Shown: positions 27,033 to 35,414 of the stretch, in pieces
Position numbering within the stretch: the first letter of the stretch is position 1
How the letters are laid out: each line of letters starts with the position of its first letter
Assembly (NCBI RefSeq): GCF_900129985.1
Contig: NZ_FQXN01000004.1
Span: forward strand, 1 to 64,000
Length of the DNA: 64,000 nucleotides
Reading direction: 5' to 3'
Origin: Thermosipho atlanticus DSM 15807
GTDB taxonomy: Bacteria > Thermotogota > Thermotogae > Thermotogales > Fervidobacteriaceae
The notes under the pieces: generated by a model
What the model saw: only the letters and a program-made list of their open reading frames with translations
What the model was told of the DNA's origin: nothing
Databases searched by the model: none
Position numbers and translations under genes: made by a program

Positions 27033-27677
27033 TCATACAAGCATTTCTCCTTTGATGATTAGAATTCCAAGAATTATTAAGAATATTCCTCCGAAAATTC
27101 TTAAAATTAACTCCCATTTTGGTTTTCCAAAACTGTAAGAAATCAATTTTGAAACAGGAATACCTATGGTAAGAAAAGGAATAGAAATTCCAAGCGAATA
27201 AACAAATAGTAAAATTCCTCCTTTTAAAGCATTTGAACTCGCGGCAATAGTCAAAATAGAACCTAGTATGGGGCTACTACATGGTATCCAAACAAGTCCA
27301 ATTGCTCCTCCAAAGAGAACACCAGTTAAAAATCCTCCACCTTTAAATTTCCAAATATTTATCTTACTTTCTTTTACAATTTGTTTTCCGATAATATAGA
27401 AAATTCCCATAGCAATAATAATGATTCCTAAAACGTAGTTTATTACAACTCCGTATTTGACAAAAAAACTACCAACTTGTCCTGAGAACACACCAATAGC
27501 TGAAAACAAAAAAGAAAAACCAACAAAAAAACCAATGGTTTTAGTGATCTTATTTTTTGCAGTAAAAAGAATCCCTAAAAAAGCAGGAATAAGTGGTAAA
27601 ACGCATGGGCTAAAAAAGGCTAAAAATCCATGTCCCAAGGCAACCCATATACTTATATCTTTGTAAATGCTAAGCAT
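27033..27677 (-). CDS. ccdA: CcdA/DsbD-type transmembrane thiol electron carrier
   Basis: 214 residues with six membrane segments. The first carries HGFLAFFSPCVLPLIPAFLG and the fourth IGLVWIPCSSPILGS, the two conserved proline-flanked cysteines that ferry electrons across the membrane. It would pass reducing power from cytoplasmic thioredoxin to the exported thioredoxin-like protein whose stop overlaps its start (TAATG). Confidence 0.9.
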   Translation of the reverse strand: MLSIYKDISIWVALGHGFLAFFSPCVLPLIPAFLGILFTAKNKITKTIGFFVGFSFLFSAIGVFSGQVGSFFVKYGVVINYVLGIIIIAMGIFYIIGKQIVKESKINIWKFKGGGFLTGVLFGGAIGLVWIPCSSPILGSILTIAASSNALKGGILLFVYSLGISIPFLTIGIPVSKLISYSFGKPKWELILRIFGGIFLIILGILIIKGEMLV

Positions 27678-28357
27678 TAATTTTCCTCCAAAAGAAGGAT
27701 TCTTAGAACTCCTTTGCTTTTTAGAAATTCCCCAACATCCTTGGAATAAGTGAGATAAGTTTTATATACATCAATATTTTTCTCTTCATCAATTGATTCC
27801 ACAACTTCAACATTTTTATCATTGTTAAGCACGAAATCAAAATCTTCTTTATTAACAGGGATTAACTCGGGGGCACCAAGATAGAAATCATTCTTTGAAG
27901 CATAATCGTCAAAACTTTCTTGATAATCTTCGTATAAATATCTTAAAACGTACATTAATGCCTTTTTAAAATCATTTAAAGGCAAAAATCCTGGGATAGT
28001 AGTTATTCCTTGATCTTTATTCCAAAATACAAATGTTGGAGTACCGCGAACACCAAAAACATTGAATAATTCTCTATTAGTAAACTCTTCACCAAGAAAC
28101 TTAGTTTTCTTTGTGTTGGGGTTTATTTTAACAAATATGTATGAAGCTCTAAGGATGTTTTGAAATTTTTCATCTGAAAGTACTTCATCTTCGAATTTTT
28201 TGCAATATATACATGTTGGAGAAGAAAAATAAATTATTAATGGTTTATTTTCGATAAGTGAAATTTTATAAGCTGTTTCTAGATCGTAAAATGTATATTC
28301 ATAGGAAAATACAAGTATTGATAACATAATGATTAATAAAAAGGATATTTTTTTCAT
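27677..28357 (-). CDS. Exported thioredoxin-like protein
   Basis: 226 residues. Signal peptide 1-18. The thioredoxin domain has the redox site SSPTCIYCKKF (C49, C52) and the cis-proline loop GVRGTPTFVFW. The remaining 80 residues after about 145 are unusual, charged and mainly helical. Paired with CcdA, it is the likely periplasmic reductant. Its ATG overlaps the stop of a 33-codon ORF (ATGA) and lacks a strong site of its own, suggesting coupled translation. Confidence 0.85.
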   Translation of the reverse strand: MKKISFLLIIMLSILVFSYEYTFYDLETAYKISLIENKPLIIYFSSPTCIYCKKFEDEVLSDEKFQNILRASYIFVKINPNTKKTKFLGEEFTNRELFNVFGVRGTPTFVFWNKDQGITTIPGFLPLNDFKKALMYVLRYLYEDYQESFDDYASKNDFYLGAPELIPVNKEDFDFVLNNDKNVEVVESIDEEKNIDVYKTYLTYSKDVGEFLKSKGVLRILLLEEN

Positions 28358-28455
28358 AATTTAACCTTCTTTCCTACTTTAAATTTTTTTATTTTTATTT
28401 TCCAAAAAAATTTAATAATTGGGCACTTCATCTTCCAGGTTTTAAAAAAATTCAT
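28354..28455 (-). CDS. Putative 33-residue basic microprotein upstream of the thioredoxin-like gene
   Basis: ATG at 28455 lies 5 nt after AGGGGGG, a very strong ribosome-binding site. The frame encodes 33 residues, starting MNFFKTWKMKCPIIKFF and ending KVGKKVKL, very rich in Lys and Phe with one Cys. The TGA overlaps the ATG of the exported thioredoxin-like gene (ATGA). It could be a small membrane-associated peptide or a leader that loads ribosomes onto the next gene. No homology could be tested. Confidence 0.5.
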   Translation of the reverse strand: MNFFKTWKMKCPIIKFFWKIKIKKFKVGKKVKL

Positions 28456-28474
28456 GTTTTCCCCCCTAAAAGAT

Positions 28475-28504
28475 AACTAAAGGCAGGGTTTCCTGCCTTT
28501 AGTT
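28475..28504 (-). terminator. Hairpin at the end of the glutaredoxin gene
   Basis: A 13-bp stem (28475-28487 with 28492-28504, loop GTTT); the stop codon of the glutaredoxin gene lies inside the 5' arm on the minus strand. The downstream T run is weak (ATCTTTTAG), so partial termination or mRNA 3'-end protection fits better than a full stop. Confidence 0.6.
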
Positions 28505-28741
28505 AATACCAAGTATTCTATCAATTTTAGATTTGTCAAAACCTATAATAACCTGATTACCAATCTCAATTACTGGAACACCTAATTGTCCAGATTTTTT
28601 ATACATTTTTTCAGCTGCTTTTTGATCTTTTGAAACGTCATATTCTTTAAATTTTAATCCCAATTGTTTAAAATAATTTTTAGCTTTTTTACAGTATGGG
28701 CAAGTCGGAGTTGTATAAATTGTTATCTTTAAATGTTGCAC
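28499..28741 (-). CDS. Glutaredoxin/NrdH-like protein
   Basis: 80 residues from a GTG behind GGAGGTGGCAAA. Redox site TPTCPYCKK (C14, C17) and the cis-Pro/TVPVIEIG-type loop (QLGVPVIEIGNQVIIGFD). Small glutaredoxin-like proteins of this kind are reduced by thioredoxin reductase; here trxB is 12 nt upstream on the same transcript. Possible clients include ribonucleotide reductase. Confidence 0.88.
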   Translation of the reverse strand: MQHLKITIYTTPTCPYCKKAKNYFKQLGLKFKEYDVSKDQKAAEKMYKKSGQLGVPVIEIGNQVIIGFDKSKIDRILGIN

Positions 28742-28753
28742 TTTGCCACCTCC

Positions 28754-29704
28754 TTAGAAGTATTTTTTAGCAGCATGTTCAACAGCAATTGCGCCATCTG
28801 CGGCGGCTGTAACAATTTGTCTCAAATTTTTAACTCTTACATCTCCAACTGCGTATATACCTGGTACATTTGTTTCCATGTTTTCATCTGTTTTAATATA
28901 TCCGTATTGGTCGAGTTCGACAATATCTTTTAATAAGTCACTCTTTGGAACAAGACCTATATATATAAATACACCTTCAGCTTTGATTACTGATTCTTCA
29001 CCAGTTTCGTTATTAACTATAACAACTTCTTCTACTTTGTCTTTTCCTTTAATTTCTTTTACAAGAGAATTATAAATGACTTTTACATTTTCATTTGATA
29101 AAAGTCTATCTTGTAAAACTTTAGCAGCGGTTAGATATGGCAAATTTTGAACCATTGTAATACTTTTCACCATTTTAGCCAAGAAATGAGCTTCATCGCA
29201 AGCGCTATCTCCACCACCTACAACAACTACATCTTTTCCAGAAAATAAATAACCGTCACAAGCTGCACAATACGTAACTCCCTTTCCTCTAAATTCCTTT
29301 TCACCAGGAACTCCTAATTGCCTTGGAACAGCCCCTGTTGCATAAATTAATACTTTACCTTTAACAACTTTCCCATTGTCTAGATGAATATATTTATATT
29401 CATTATCATACGTTATTTTCATAACTTCAGCCGTTACAATTTCAGCGCCAAATTCTTTAGCATGTTCTGCAAACTTTTCACCAAGCACACTGCCTTCAAT
29501 TCTAACAAAACCGGGCCAGTTTTCAACTATGTGTGTTTGAGTGACTGCACCACCTTCTAGGGCTTTTTCAAATACAGCGGCAGTGAGACCTGCGCGTCCC
29601 GCATATATTGCTGCAGTAAGACCTGCCGGGCCTCCTCCAACTATTAAAATGTCGTAATAATCTTTCGGGCCAGTGGAAATGTTTCCGAGATCAAAGTGAA
29701 CCAT
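28754..29704 (-). CDS. trxB: Thioredoxin reductase
   Basis: 316 residues. FAD motif LIVGGGPAGLTAA, redox pair C146/C149 in TYCAACDGYLF, second nucleotide motif VVVGGGDSACDEA and the C-terminal YAVGDVR. The second motif lacks the HRR-type arginine signature of strict NADPH enzymes (SITMVQNLP here), so NADH or another donor may be used. Sits between the PDO and the glutaredoxin gene and probably reduces both. Confidence 0.92.
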   Translation of the reverse strand: MVHFDLGNISTGPKDYYDILIVGGGPAGLTAAIYAGRAGLTAAVFEKALEGGAVTQTHIVENWPGFVRIEGSVLGEKFAEHAKEFGAEIVTAEVMKITYDNEYKYIHLDNGKVVKGKVLIYATGAVPRQLGVPGEKEFRGKGVTYCAACDGYLFSGKDVVVVGGGDSACDEAHFLAKMVKSITMVQNLPYLTAAKVLQDRLLSNENVKVIYNSLVKEIKGKDKVEEVVIVNNETGEESVIKAEGVFIYIGLVPKSDLLKDIVELDQYGYIKTDENMETNVPGIYAVGDVRVKNLRQIVTAAADGAIAVEHAAKKYF

Positions 29705-29718
29705 TTAAGTTCACCCCC

Positions 29719-30381
29719 TTATTTTATAGCTTTCAAGACTTCTTCAAGATACTGAGCTTCAGGATATGCTCCAATGAAGAAAGTATTGGGATTCCTATTA
29801 ATAACGATATGTGGAACAGATGAAACTCCAAATTCGTTACTTAGTTCAAAAAATTCATTGGCTTCAATCATTTCAGCTTTAATGAGAGGATTAACGAGTG
29901 CGAAATTATGTGCAGTCAAAACTGCTTTGGGACAATACGGGCATGTTGGAGTTACAAATACACTAATTTTAACGGGTTTATCAATAGCTTGAAGTTTTTC
30001 AATAGTGCTTGGAGAAAGCTCGGGAGTTGCTCCTTTACCAAAAGTAATAATATCTTGAACTAATGTTCCGAATTCATGTCCCGAAGGAAGGCCGTAAAAC
30101 CTTACGCCTTTATCTTCACCGTCTTCAAGAGTAAGAATTAAGGCTGGTGTCATTTCTACCTCATATTTTTTTGCTAAGTCGTTATGTTCATTAACATTAT
30201 ATCTTTCAACAACAATTTTGTTGGAAAGTTCTTGCAATTCGTCTAAGATTTGTTCCTCTAACTCACAGTATTCACAATTTTCTTTCGAATCACCAAAATA
30301 AATAAGTTTTACGTTGTTTTTAAGTTCTTTTGAGAATGTGTCAATCAAATATTCCCTGTCTTTTGCTGATAAAAGTGCCAT
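29719..30381 (-). CDS. Protein disulfide oxidoreductase (two-domain glutaredoxin-like, PDO)
   Basis: 220 residues from ATG 30381 with GGAGGTGTATAATT upstream; the longer frame to 30522 would begin inside the promoter. Two thioredoxin folds, each with a CXXC: C36-C39 (CEYC) and C147-C150 (CPYC). This is the thermophile PDO family, which makes, reduces and isomerises cytoplasmic disulfides and works with TrxB, encoded 14 nt downstream. No signal peptide. Confidence 0.9.
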   Translation of the reverse strand: MALLSAKDREYLIDTFSKELKNNVKLIYFGDSKENCEYCELEEQILDELQELSNKIVVERYNVNEHNDLAKKYEVEMTPALILTLEDGEDKGVRFYGLPSGHEFGTLVQDIITFGKGATPELSPSTIEKLQAIDKPVKISVFVTPTCPYCPKAVLTAHNFALVNPLIKAEMIEANEFFELSNEFGVSSVPHIVINRNPNTFFIGAYPEAQYLEEVLKAIK

Positions 30382-30436
30382 AATTATACACCTCCATATA
30401 AACTTTATTATTATCTTCATTTTTGGGCACGACTTA

Positions 30437-30442
30437 ATTATA
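30437..30442 (-). promoter_or_regulatory. -10 box of the PDO-trxB redox run
   Basis: TATAAT on the minus strand at 30437-30442, about 55 nt before the PDO start; no convincing -35 hexamer. The remaining 237 nt to the ABC gene hold that gene's own promoter (TATAAT 30636-30641) and nothing else recognised. Confidence 0.45.
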
Positions 30443-30679
30443 CACCATATTTTATGAATTAGTCTAAACTTAATGTTACAATTTCGACAAACTTGGTAGA
30501 CATTAAAATTTTTGGGAAACAATTTATATGATTGTTAAAAAAAGAGAGGTTTCTAAAGAATTTTTAAATTTTCAGGCTTTATTCAAAGTTTATTAATAGG
30601 TTCCTGTGTTAAGTTTTTTCTTTTCTTTATGATACTATAATAATGTGTACGGAAATATTTTTCTTCAGGAGGCGGAATT

Positions 30680-31981
30680 ATGAAAAAACTTTTTGTGGTT
30701 TTGCTTTTCTTAGTTTCATTGACCATTGTGTTTGCTTCAGGCAAGTTAGTTTTTTGGCATACGCAAGTAGAGGAAAATAGACAAAAGGTGATAAATCAAT
30801 TAGCTAAGACATTTTCGATTGAAACGGGGATTGAAGTTGAGGTTGTAGCAGTTGAAGAAAATGAAATGTTTTCAAAACTTGCTGCTGCCAAAGCTGCAGG
30901 AACCCTTCCGGATATTATTGAAGCTGGAGCTGAAACCATATTAAGTCTAGGAGCAGATGGATTACTTGATACGATTTTGCCAACAAGATTTATCAATAAT
31001 ACGGATGAAAACTTTTATGAAGGTGCCGCAAGATTTGTAAGAACTCCAGATGGGAAAAGCTATTATGCTATACCGTTTCATGGATGGGTTCAGGGTATAT
31101 GGTATAGAAAGGATTGGTTTGAGCGAGCAGGTCTTGAGCCTCCAATTACTTGGGATTCTATTTTAAAAGCTGCAAAGTATTTCCACAATCCCGATAGTGG
31201 AATTTTTGGAATTGTTCTTGCCAAAAACAGCGATTCTTATGCTGAACAAGTTTTTACAATTTTTGCTTTGTCAAATGGCGCAAGAATTTTTGATGAAAAT
31301 GGAAATGTTGTAGTAAATTCGCCAGAAATGAAAGAAACTTTGGAATTTTACAAAGAACTTGGAAAATATTCAGCTCCGGGTCATACTTATTGGAAACAAG
31401 CGAGAGAACTTTATCTTCAAGGAAAAACGGCTATGTTTTTTTATTCCACATATATTATGGATGATTTAGCTTTAGCAGAAGTTCAAACCAAATACGTTGG
31501 AGATTTTGATCCACAACTTGTAAAAAATACTGGTTTTGCACCATATATGACTCATTCAAGAAAATCATCTTTTGGACAAGTTGTTTCATTGGGAGTCTTA
31601 AATACTACTAAAAACAAACTAGGAGCTTGGAAATTTTTAACATTTATGTTTGAACCAGAAAATTATGTAAAGTTTCTCCATATGGCGCCTGGTGGTATGC
31701 TTCCAACTACAAAAAAGATGGCAGAAAGTGAAGTGTTTATGCGAGATCCAAAGGGTATATATGAACGATACGGTAGGGATAAGATAATGGAGATTATAGA
31801 AGGTATGTCAAATGTTGAAAAATTTGGATACGTTAATGGAAAAGTTTTTCCCGAAATGGGGAAAATTTCGGGAGCGTTTATAATTGGAAAAGGTTTGGTG
31901 AAAATGTTTGATGAAAATCTTTCACCTGAGAAAGTATTAAAATATTGGGAATTGGAAATGAAAAAGATTACTGGTAAGTAA
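30680..31981 (+). CDS. Sugar ABC transporter substrate-binding protein (family 1)
   Basis: 433 residues with a signal peptide (1-19, ending VFASG). Type II periplasmic binding protein: KLVFWHTQVEENR at the N-terminus, then AAKAAGTLPDIIEAG and GKSYYAIPFHGWVQGIWYR, as in maltose/glycerol-3-phosphate-type binding proteins. ATG follows AGGAGGCGG. First gene of an operon with two permeases, a glycosyltransferase and an RpiR regulator. No ATPase is encoded, so a shared MsmK-like ATPase is presumably used. Confidence 0.9.
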   Translation: MKKLFVVLLFLVSLTIVFASGKLVFWHTQVEENRQKVINQLAKTFSIETGIEVEVVAVEENEMFSKLAAAKAAGTLPDIIEAGAETILSLGADGLLDTILPTRFINNTDENFYEGAARFVRTPDGKSYYAIPFHGWVQGIWYRKDWFERAGLEPPITWDSILKAAKYFHNPDSGIFGIVLAKNSDSYAEQVFTIFALSNGARIFDENGNVVVNSPEMKETLEFYKELGKYSAPGHTYWKQARELYLQGKTAMFFYSTYIMDDLALAEVQTKYVGDFDPQLVKNTGFAPYMTHSRKSSFGQVVSLGVLNTTKNKLGAWKFLTFMFEPENYVKFLHMAPGGMLPTTKKMAESEVFMRDPKGIYERYGRDKIMEIIEGMSNVEKFGYVNGKVFPEMGKISGAFIIGKGLVKMFDENLSPEKVLKYWELEMKKITGK

Positions 31982-31985
31982 ATAA

Positions 31986-32011
31986 AAAAGGGGGAGAGTC
32001 ATCCCCCTTTT
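31986..32011 (+). terminator. Intra-operon hairpin between binding-protein and permease genes
   Basis: 10-bp stem (AAAAGGGGGA with TCCCCCTTTT, loop GAGTCA). It is followed by CTCCTTT, not a clean T run, so it may stabilise or partly terminate the binding-protein mRNA, lowering permease output, as is common in ABC operons. Confidence 0.6.
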
Positions 32012-32038
32012 CTCCTTTGAGTAGGAGGTGTTTGAATC

Positions 32039-32899
32039 TTGAGTCTTGCCCATAAAGAAGAAAAATTTGCTTGGAAACTTGTTACACCAACAATAGTGCT
32101 TTTACTTTTATTGATATTATATCCTGTGCTTTACAATATTTACCTTTCTTTTTTTGATGTTGGAATTTCTTCAATTAAGTTCGTGGGATTAGATAATTAT
32201 AGAAGAATTCTTTCTGATAGAGAATTTTGGAAATCATTTTCTTTAACGATATCTTTTACTTTATTAACTGTAATAGGAAGCATTTTGCTGGGACTTGGTG
32301 TAGCTTTAATGATGAATAGAGAATTTAAAGGTCGGAAAATAATGCGGACAATTATTCTTTTACCATACATTACTCCTTTGATTTCAATAGTGTTTTCTTG
32401 GCATTATATTTTCGATCCTAGTTTGGGCCCTTTTGTTGAGTTTTTTGGGAGAAGATTAGGTTGGATTTCTTCCGAGGTTGATTTATTAAACAATGTTAAT
32501 AATGCATTTATAGTTGTTTCTATATTTAACATTTGGAGAAACTTTCCTTTTGTTTATTTAATGATTCTTTCAAAGTTGCAATCAATTCCAACAGAGCTTT
32601 ACGAAGCCGCAGAAATTGATGGGGCTAATTCGTGGAAGAAATTTTTGAATATTACATTACCTGAAATATATTTTGTAATTGGTGCTGTAGGACTACTGAG
32701 AGGCATTTGGAATTTTTATAAGTTTGATGAAGTTTACTTAATGAGTAGAAGTGCTGGAACGTTGCCAATATTTATATATGAAAGAGTAATTGGCACAACG
32801 TCCCCAGAATTTGGTGTTGCTGCAGCTATTTCCACAATATTAATGGTTATTATGATGGTTTTAATAGGGGTCTATGTAAAGAAGGTGTTAAAATGGTGA
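32039..32899 (+). CDS. Sugar ABC transporter permease, MalF-like
   Basis: 286 residues from TTG, 8 nt after AGGAGG. Six membrane segments. The EAA loop (LYEAAEIDGANSWKKFLNITLP) that contacts the ATPase is present. Partner of the MalG-like permease, whose gene overlaps it by 7 nt. Confidence 0.9.
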   Translation: MSLAHKEEKFAWKLVTPTIVLLLLLILYPVLYNIYLSFFDVGISSIKFVGLDNYRRILSDREFWKSFSLTISFTLLTVIGSILLGLGVALMMNREFKGRKIMRTIILLPYITPLISIVFSWHYIFDPSLGPFVEFFGRRLGWISSEVDLLNNVNNAFIVVSIFNIWRNFPFVYLMILSKLQSIPTELYEAAEIDGANSWKKFLNITLPEIYFVIGAVGLLRGIWNFYKFDEVYLMSRSAGTLPIFIYERVIGTTSPEFGVAAAISTILMVIMMVLIGVYVKKVLKW

Positions 32900-34188
32900 A
32901 GGGTAAATCACCTTTGAGAAAAGTGTTATTTTACATTGGAATAATTTTAATAGCATTTATCATATTAATCCCTTTTTATTTTATGCTTATAGTATCACTT
33001 CATGCTGACTATGATCCTTATAAAACAAGCTTTAAAAATCTTACCCTAAGAAACTATGCAGAAATTTTCGGGATGGTTCAGAGTACTGAAGAAGTTTTCT
33101 TTGGTGACGAAATTACAAAAAGAAATATAGAATCGATCAGTGAAAAAATAAAAAGACTGGAATCAATATCAAAATCTGAAGAAACCTATAAAGTTTACCT
33201 TGAAAAGAAATTATTACCTGAAAAGAAAAAAGAATTAAAAAATATAATTGAATTGATAATAGATTTTTCTGGTATTGCACCTGGAAATAGAGAAATATAT
33301 GTTGAAAGAGCTATAAAAAAAGGCACAAGAGAATATAGAGAGATAATGGAAAACGCTCAGACAATTCTTAGTAAGGAAGATTTGTCTTTATTAATTGAAC
33401 TAACAGAGTTTGTGAATGATTATAAAGATAAAGATTTTATTGATTCTGAACTTACAAAAATAAGAGTACAAATAGAAGAGTTAAAAAAACAGAGGGAGAA
33501 AATTATAACTGAAAAAGCAACTGAATTTCCGTTTTTACGTTATATAAGAAACTCATTAATGTTTGCAGGTGGAGCAGCGTTAATGAGCTTATTTTTTTCT
33601 TTGTTAGGAGGTTATGCTATTTCTAGACTCAAATTTAGAGGAAAAGGTATTATTCAAAGATCCGTTTTAGTAGTTTATCTTTTTGGTGGAACAGTAATAA
33701 TGGTTCCATTGTATCAAATAGCTGTAAAACTTGGATTTTTGTCAATACCATTTGGAGCAGGAATGTATTTAATAATAGTGTACGTAATTCAAACTTTACC
33801 CGTGTCTTTATATATGTTAGGGAATTATTTTAGAACGATATCATTTTCAATAGAAGAAGCTGCAATTATAGATGGATGTACTAGGATGCAAAGAATATTT
33901 AAAATTATAATTCCATTATCGGCTCCTGCGATTGTTACCGTTTATATATACGCATTTATGATTGGATGGAATGAATATTTATTTGCATCAGCATTTCTTG
34001 GGTTAAAATCTTATACTGATTTGTTTACATTACCGATAGGTCTTAATGCATTTAGCCAATCCGCACATTCAGTTTGGGGGCGATTAATGGCTGCATCGTT
34101 AGTGTCAGCCGTACCAGTTATTATAATTTTCAGTCTTATGGAGAAGTACCTTACAGCAGGATTTACAGCAGGAGGTGTTAAGGAATGA
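32893..34188 (+). CDS. Sugar ABC transporter permease, MalG-like, with large extracytoplasmic insertion
   Basis: 431 residues, against about 280 for the family. Segment 1 (9-35) is normal, and core segments resume at about 217 (RYIRNSLMFAGGAALMS). The EAA loop (IEEAAIIDGCTRMQRIFKIIIP) is intact. Residues about 61-210 are an extra, charged, helical region with coiled-coil character (KRLESISKSEETYKVYL, EELKKQREKI) lying outside the membrane between segments 1 and 2. It may contact the binding protein, like the periplasmic P2 loop of E. coli MalF, though here it is in the other permease. The reading frame is uninterrupted. Confidence 0.88.
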   Translation: MVKGKSPLRKVLFYIGIILIAFIILIPFYFMLIVSLHADYDPYKTSFKNLTLRNYAEIFGMVQSTEEVFFGDEITKRNIESISEKIKRLESISKSEETYKVYLEKKLLPEKKKELKNIIELIIDFSGIAPGNREIYVERAIKKGTREYREIMENAQTILSKEDLSLLIELTEFVNDYKDKDFIDSELTKIRVQIEELKKQREKIITEKATEFPFLRYIRNSLMFAGGAALMSLFFSLLGGYAISRLKFRGKGIIQRSVLVVYLFGGTVIMVPLYQIAVKLGFLSIPFGAGMYLIIVYVIQTLPVSLYMLGNYFRTISFSIEEAAIIDGCTRMQRIFKIIIPLSAPAIVTVYIYAFMIGWNEYLFASAFLGLKSYTDLFTLPIGLNAFSQSAHSVWGRLMAASLVSAVPVIIIFSLMEKYLTAGFTAGGVKE

Positions 34189-35414
34189 TTAAAGAAGGTT
34201 TCAAGGTTTACACTGTACCTGAAAATATTTTAGAGAGCATTGTTAAAAAAGGTCCGTATGATTTAATTGTAGGAATACCAAGTTATAATAACTCTGAAAC
34301 AATAAAATATGTTGTAGAAATGGCTGACCAAGGTTTACAACAGTACTTTCCGAATATGAGAGCTTGTATTATAAATTCTGACGGAGGTTCTGTTGATGGA
34401 ACACGTAAGAAATTTTTGAGTAGTGATACTGTCTCTGATCTTTATTCTTTTGTCTATAAAGGAATACCGGGTAAAGGAACTGCTATGAGAAGTATTTTTG
34501 AAATAGCTCATGTTGTTGAAGCGAAGGCTGTAGTTTTTTTGGATTCTGATTTAAGAAGTGTAGAACCTTTCTGGATTGAAAGGTTACTTACTCCTATACT
34601 TGAAGGAAAAACTTCCTATGTAACACCGTATTATATACGCCATAAATACGATGGAACAATTACAAATTCGATATGTTATCCTTTAACCTCGATATTATAT
34701 GGCCAAAAAATCAGACAACCAATAGGCGGTGATTTTGGTGTAGGAAAAGAATTGATAAATATTTATGTTAGAAAGCCGGTTGAGATATGGGATTCGGACA
34801 TTTCAAAGTTTGGAATTGATATTTGGATGACTACAACTGCAATTAATGAATCTAAGTTACCAGTATATCAGGCATCTTTAGGTGCAAAGATTCATGATGT
34901 AAAAGATCCCGGAAAACATCTTGAAAATATGTTTAAAGAAGTTGTTGGGACGTTATTTAATTTAATGGAGGTATACAAAGAAAACTGGATGAATGTGGAT
35001 AAAATTGCCGAGTCTCCTGTATATGGTGACATTCTTGAAGTTGAACCGGAACCAATATTAGTTGATGCGAAAAATCTGCTTGATAGATGTAAAAGTGGTA
35101 TAATAAGTATGAAAGATGATATATCAAAAATCTTTTCTGAGGAATTAACTGAAAAATTATTTGATATAGCATATGGTAATGGGAGAATCAATGAAGAGGT
35201 GTGGATCTCAGTTATATTTGAACTTTCGAAAAAATATAAAAAATACAAAGAAGAGTTGATAAAAGTGTTAGTTCCAATATATTTTGGAAAAACAGGGGAT
35301 TTTGTTCTAAAAACGTGGGATATGGATACGAAAGAAGCAGAGAAGAAGATAAATGAGCTTTTAGATAAATTTTTCGAAAGGAAAGGTGAGTTAGTAAAGA
35401 TATGGATGAAATAA
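34185..35414 (+). CDS. GT-A glycosyltransferase resembling glucosylglycerate/mannosylglycerate synthases
   Basis: 409 residues. N-terminal GT-A fold: IVGIPSYNNSETIKYVV, then INSDGGSVDGT, PGKGTAMR, the metal motif FLDSDLRS and IRQPIGGDFGVGKE, the same order as glucosyl-3-phosphoglycerate synthase and mannosyl-/glucosylglycerate synthases. The length fits single-step synthases (about 400). A helical C-terminal third ends near the RpiR gene, which it overlaps by 13 nt; it overlaps the permease gene by 4 nt. Probable role: making or processing a glycosylglycerate compatible solute. Donor and acceptor are inferred only from family resemblance. Confidence 0.7.
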   Translation: MIKEGFKVYTVPENILESIVKKGPYDLIVGIPSYNNSETIKYVVEMADQGLQQYFPNMRACIINSDGGSVDGTRKKFLSSDTVSDLYSFVYKGIPGKGTAMRSIFEIAHVVEAKAVVFLDSDLRSVEPFWIERLLTPILEGKTSYVTPYYIRHKYDGTITNSICYPLTSILYGQKIRQPIGGDFGVGKELINIYVRKPVEIWDSDISKFGIDIWMTTTAINESKLPVYQASLGAKIHDVKDPGKHLENMFKEVVGTLFNLMEVYKENWMNVDKIAESPVYGDILEVEPEPILVDAKNLLDRCKSGIISMKDDISKIFSEELTEKLFDIAYGNGRINEEVWISVIFELSKKYKKYKEELIKVLVPIYFGKTGDFVLKTWDMDTKEAEKKINELLDKFFERKGELVKIWMK

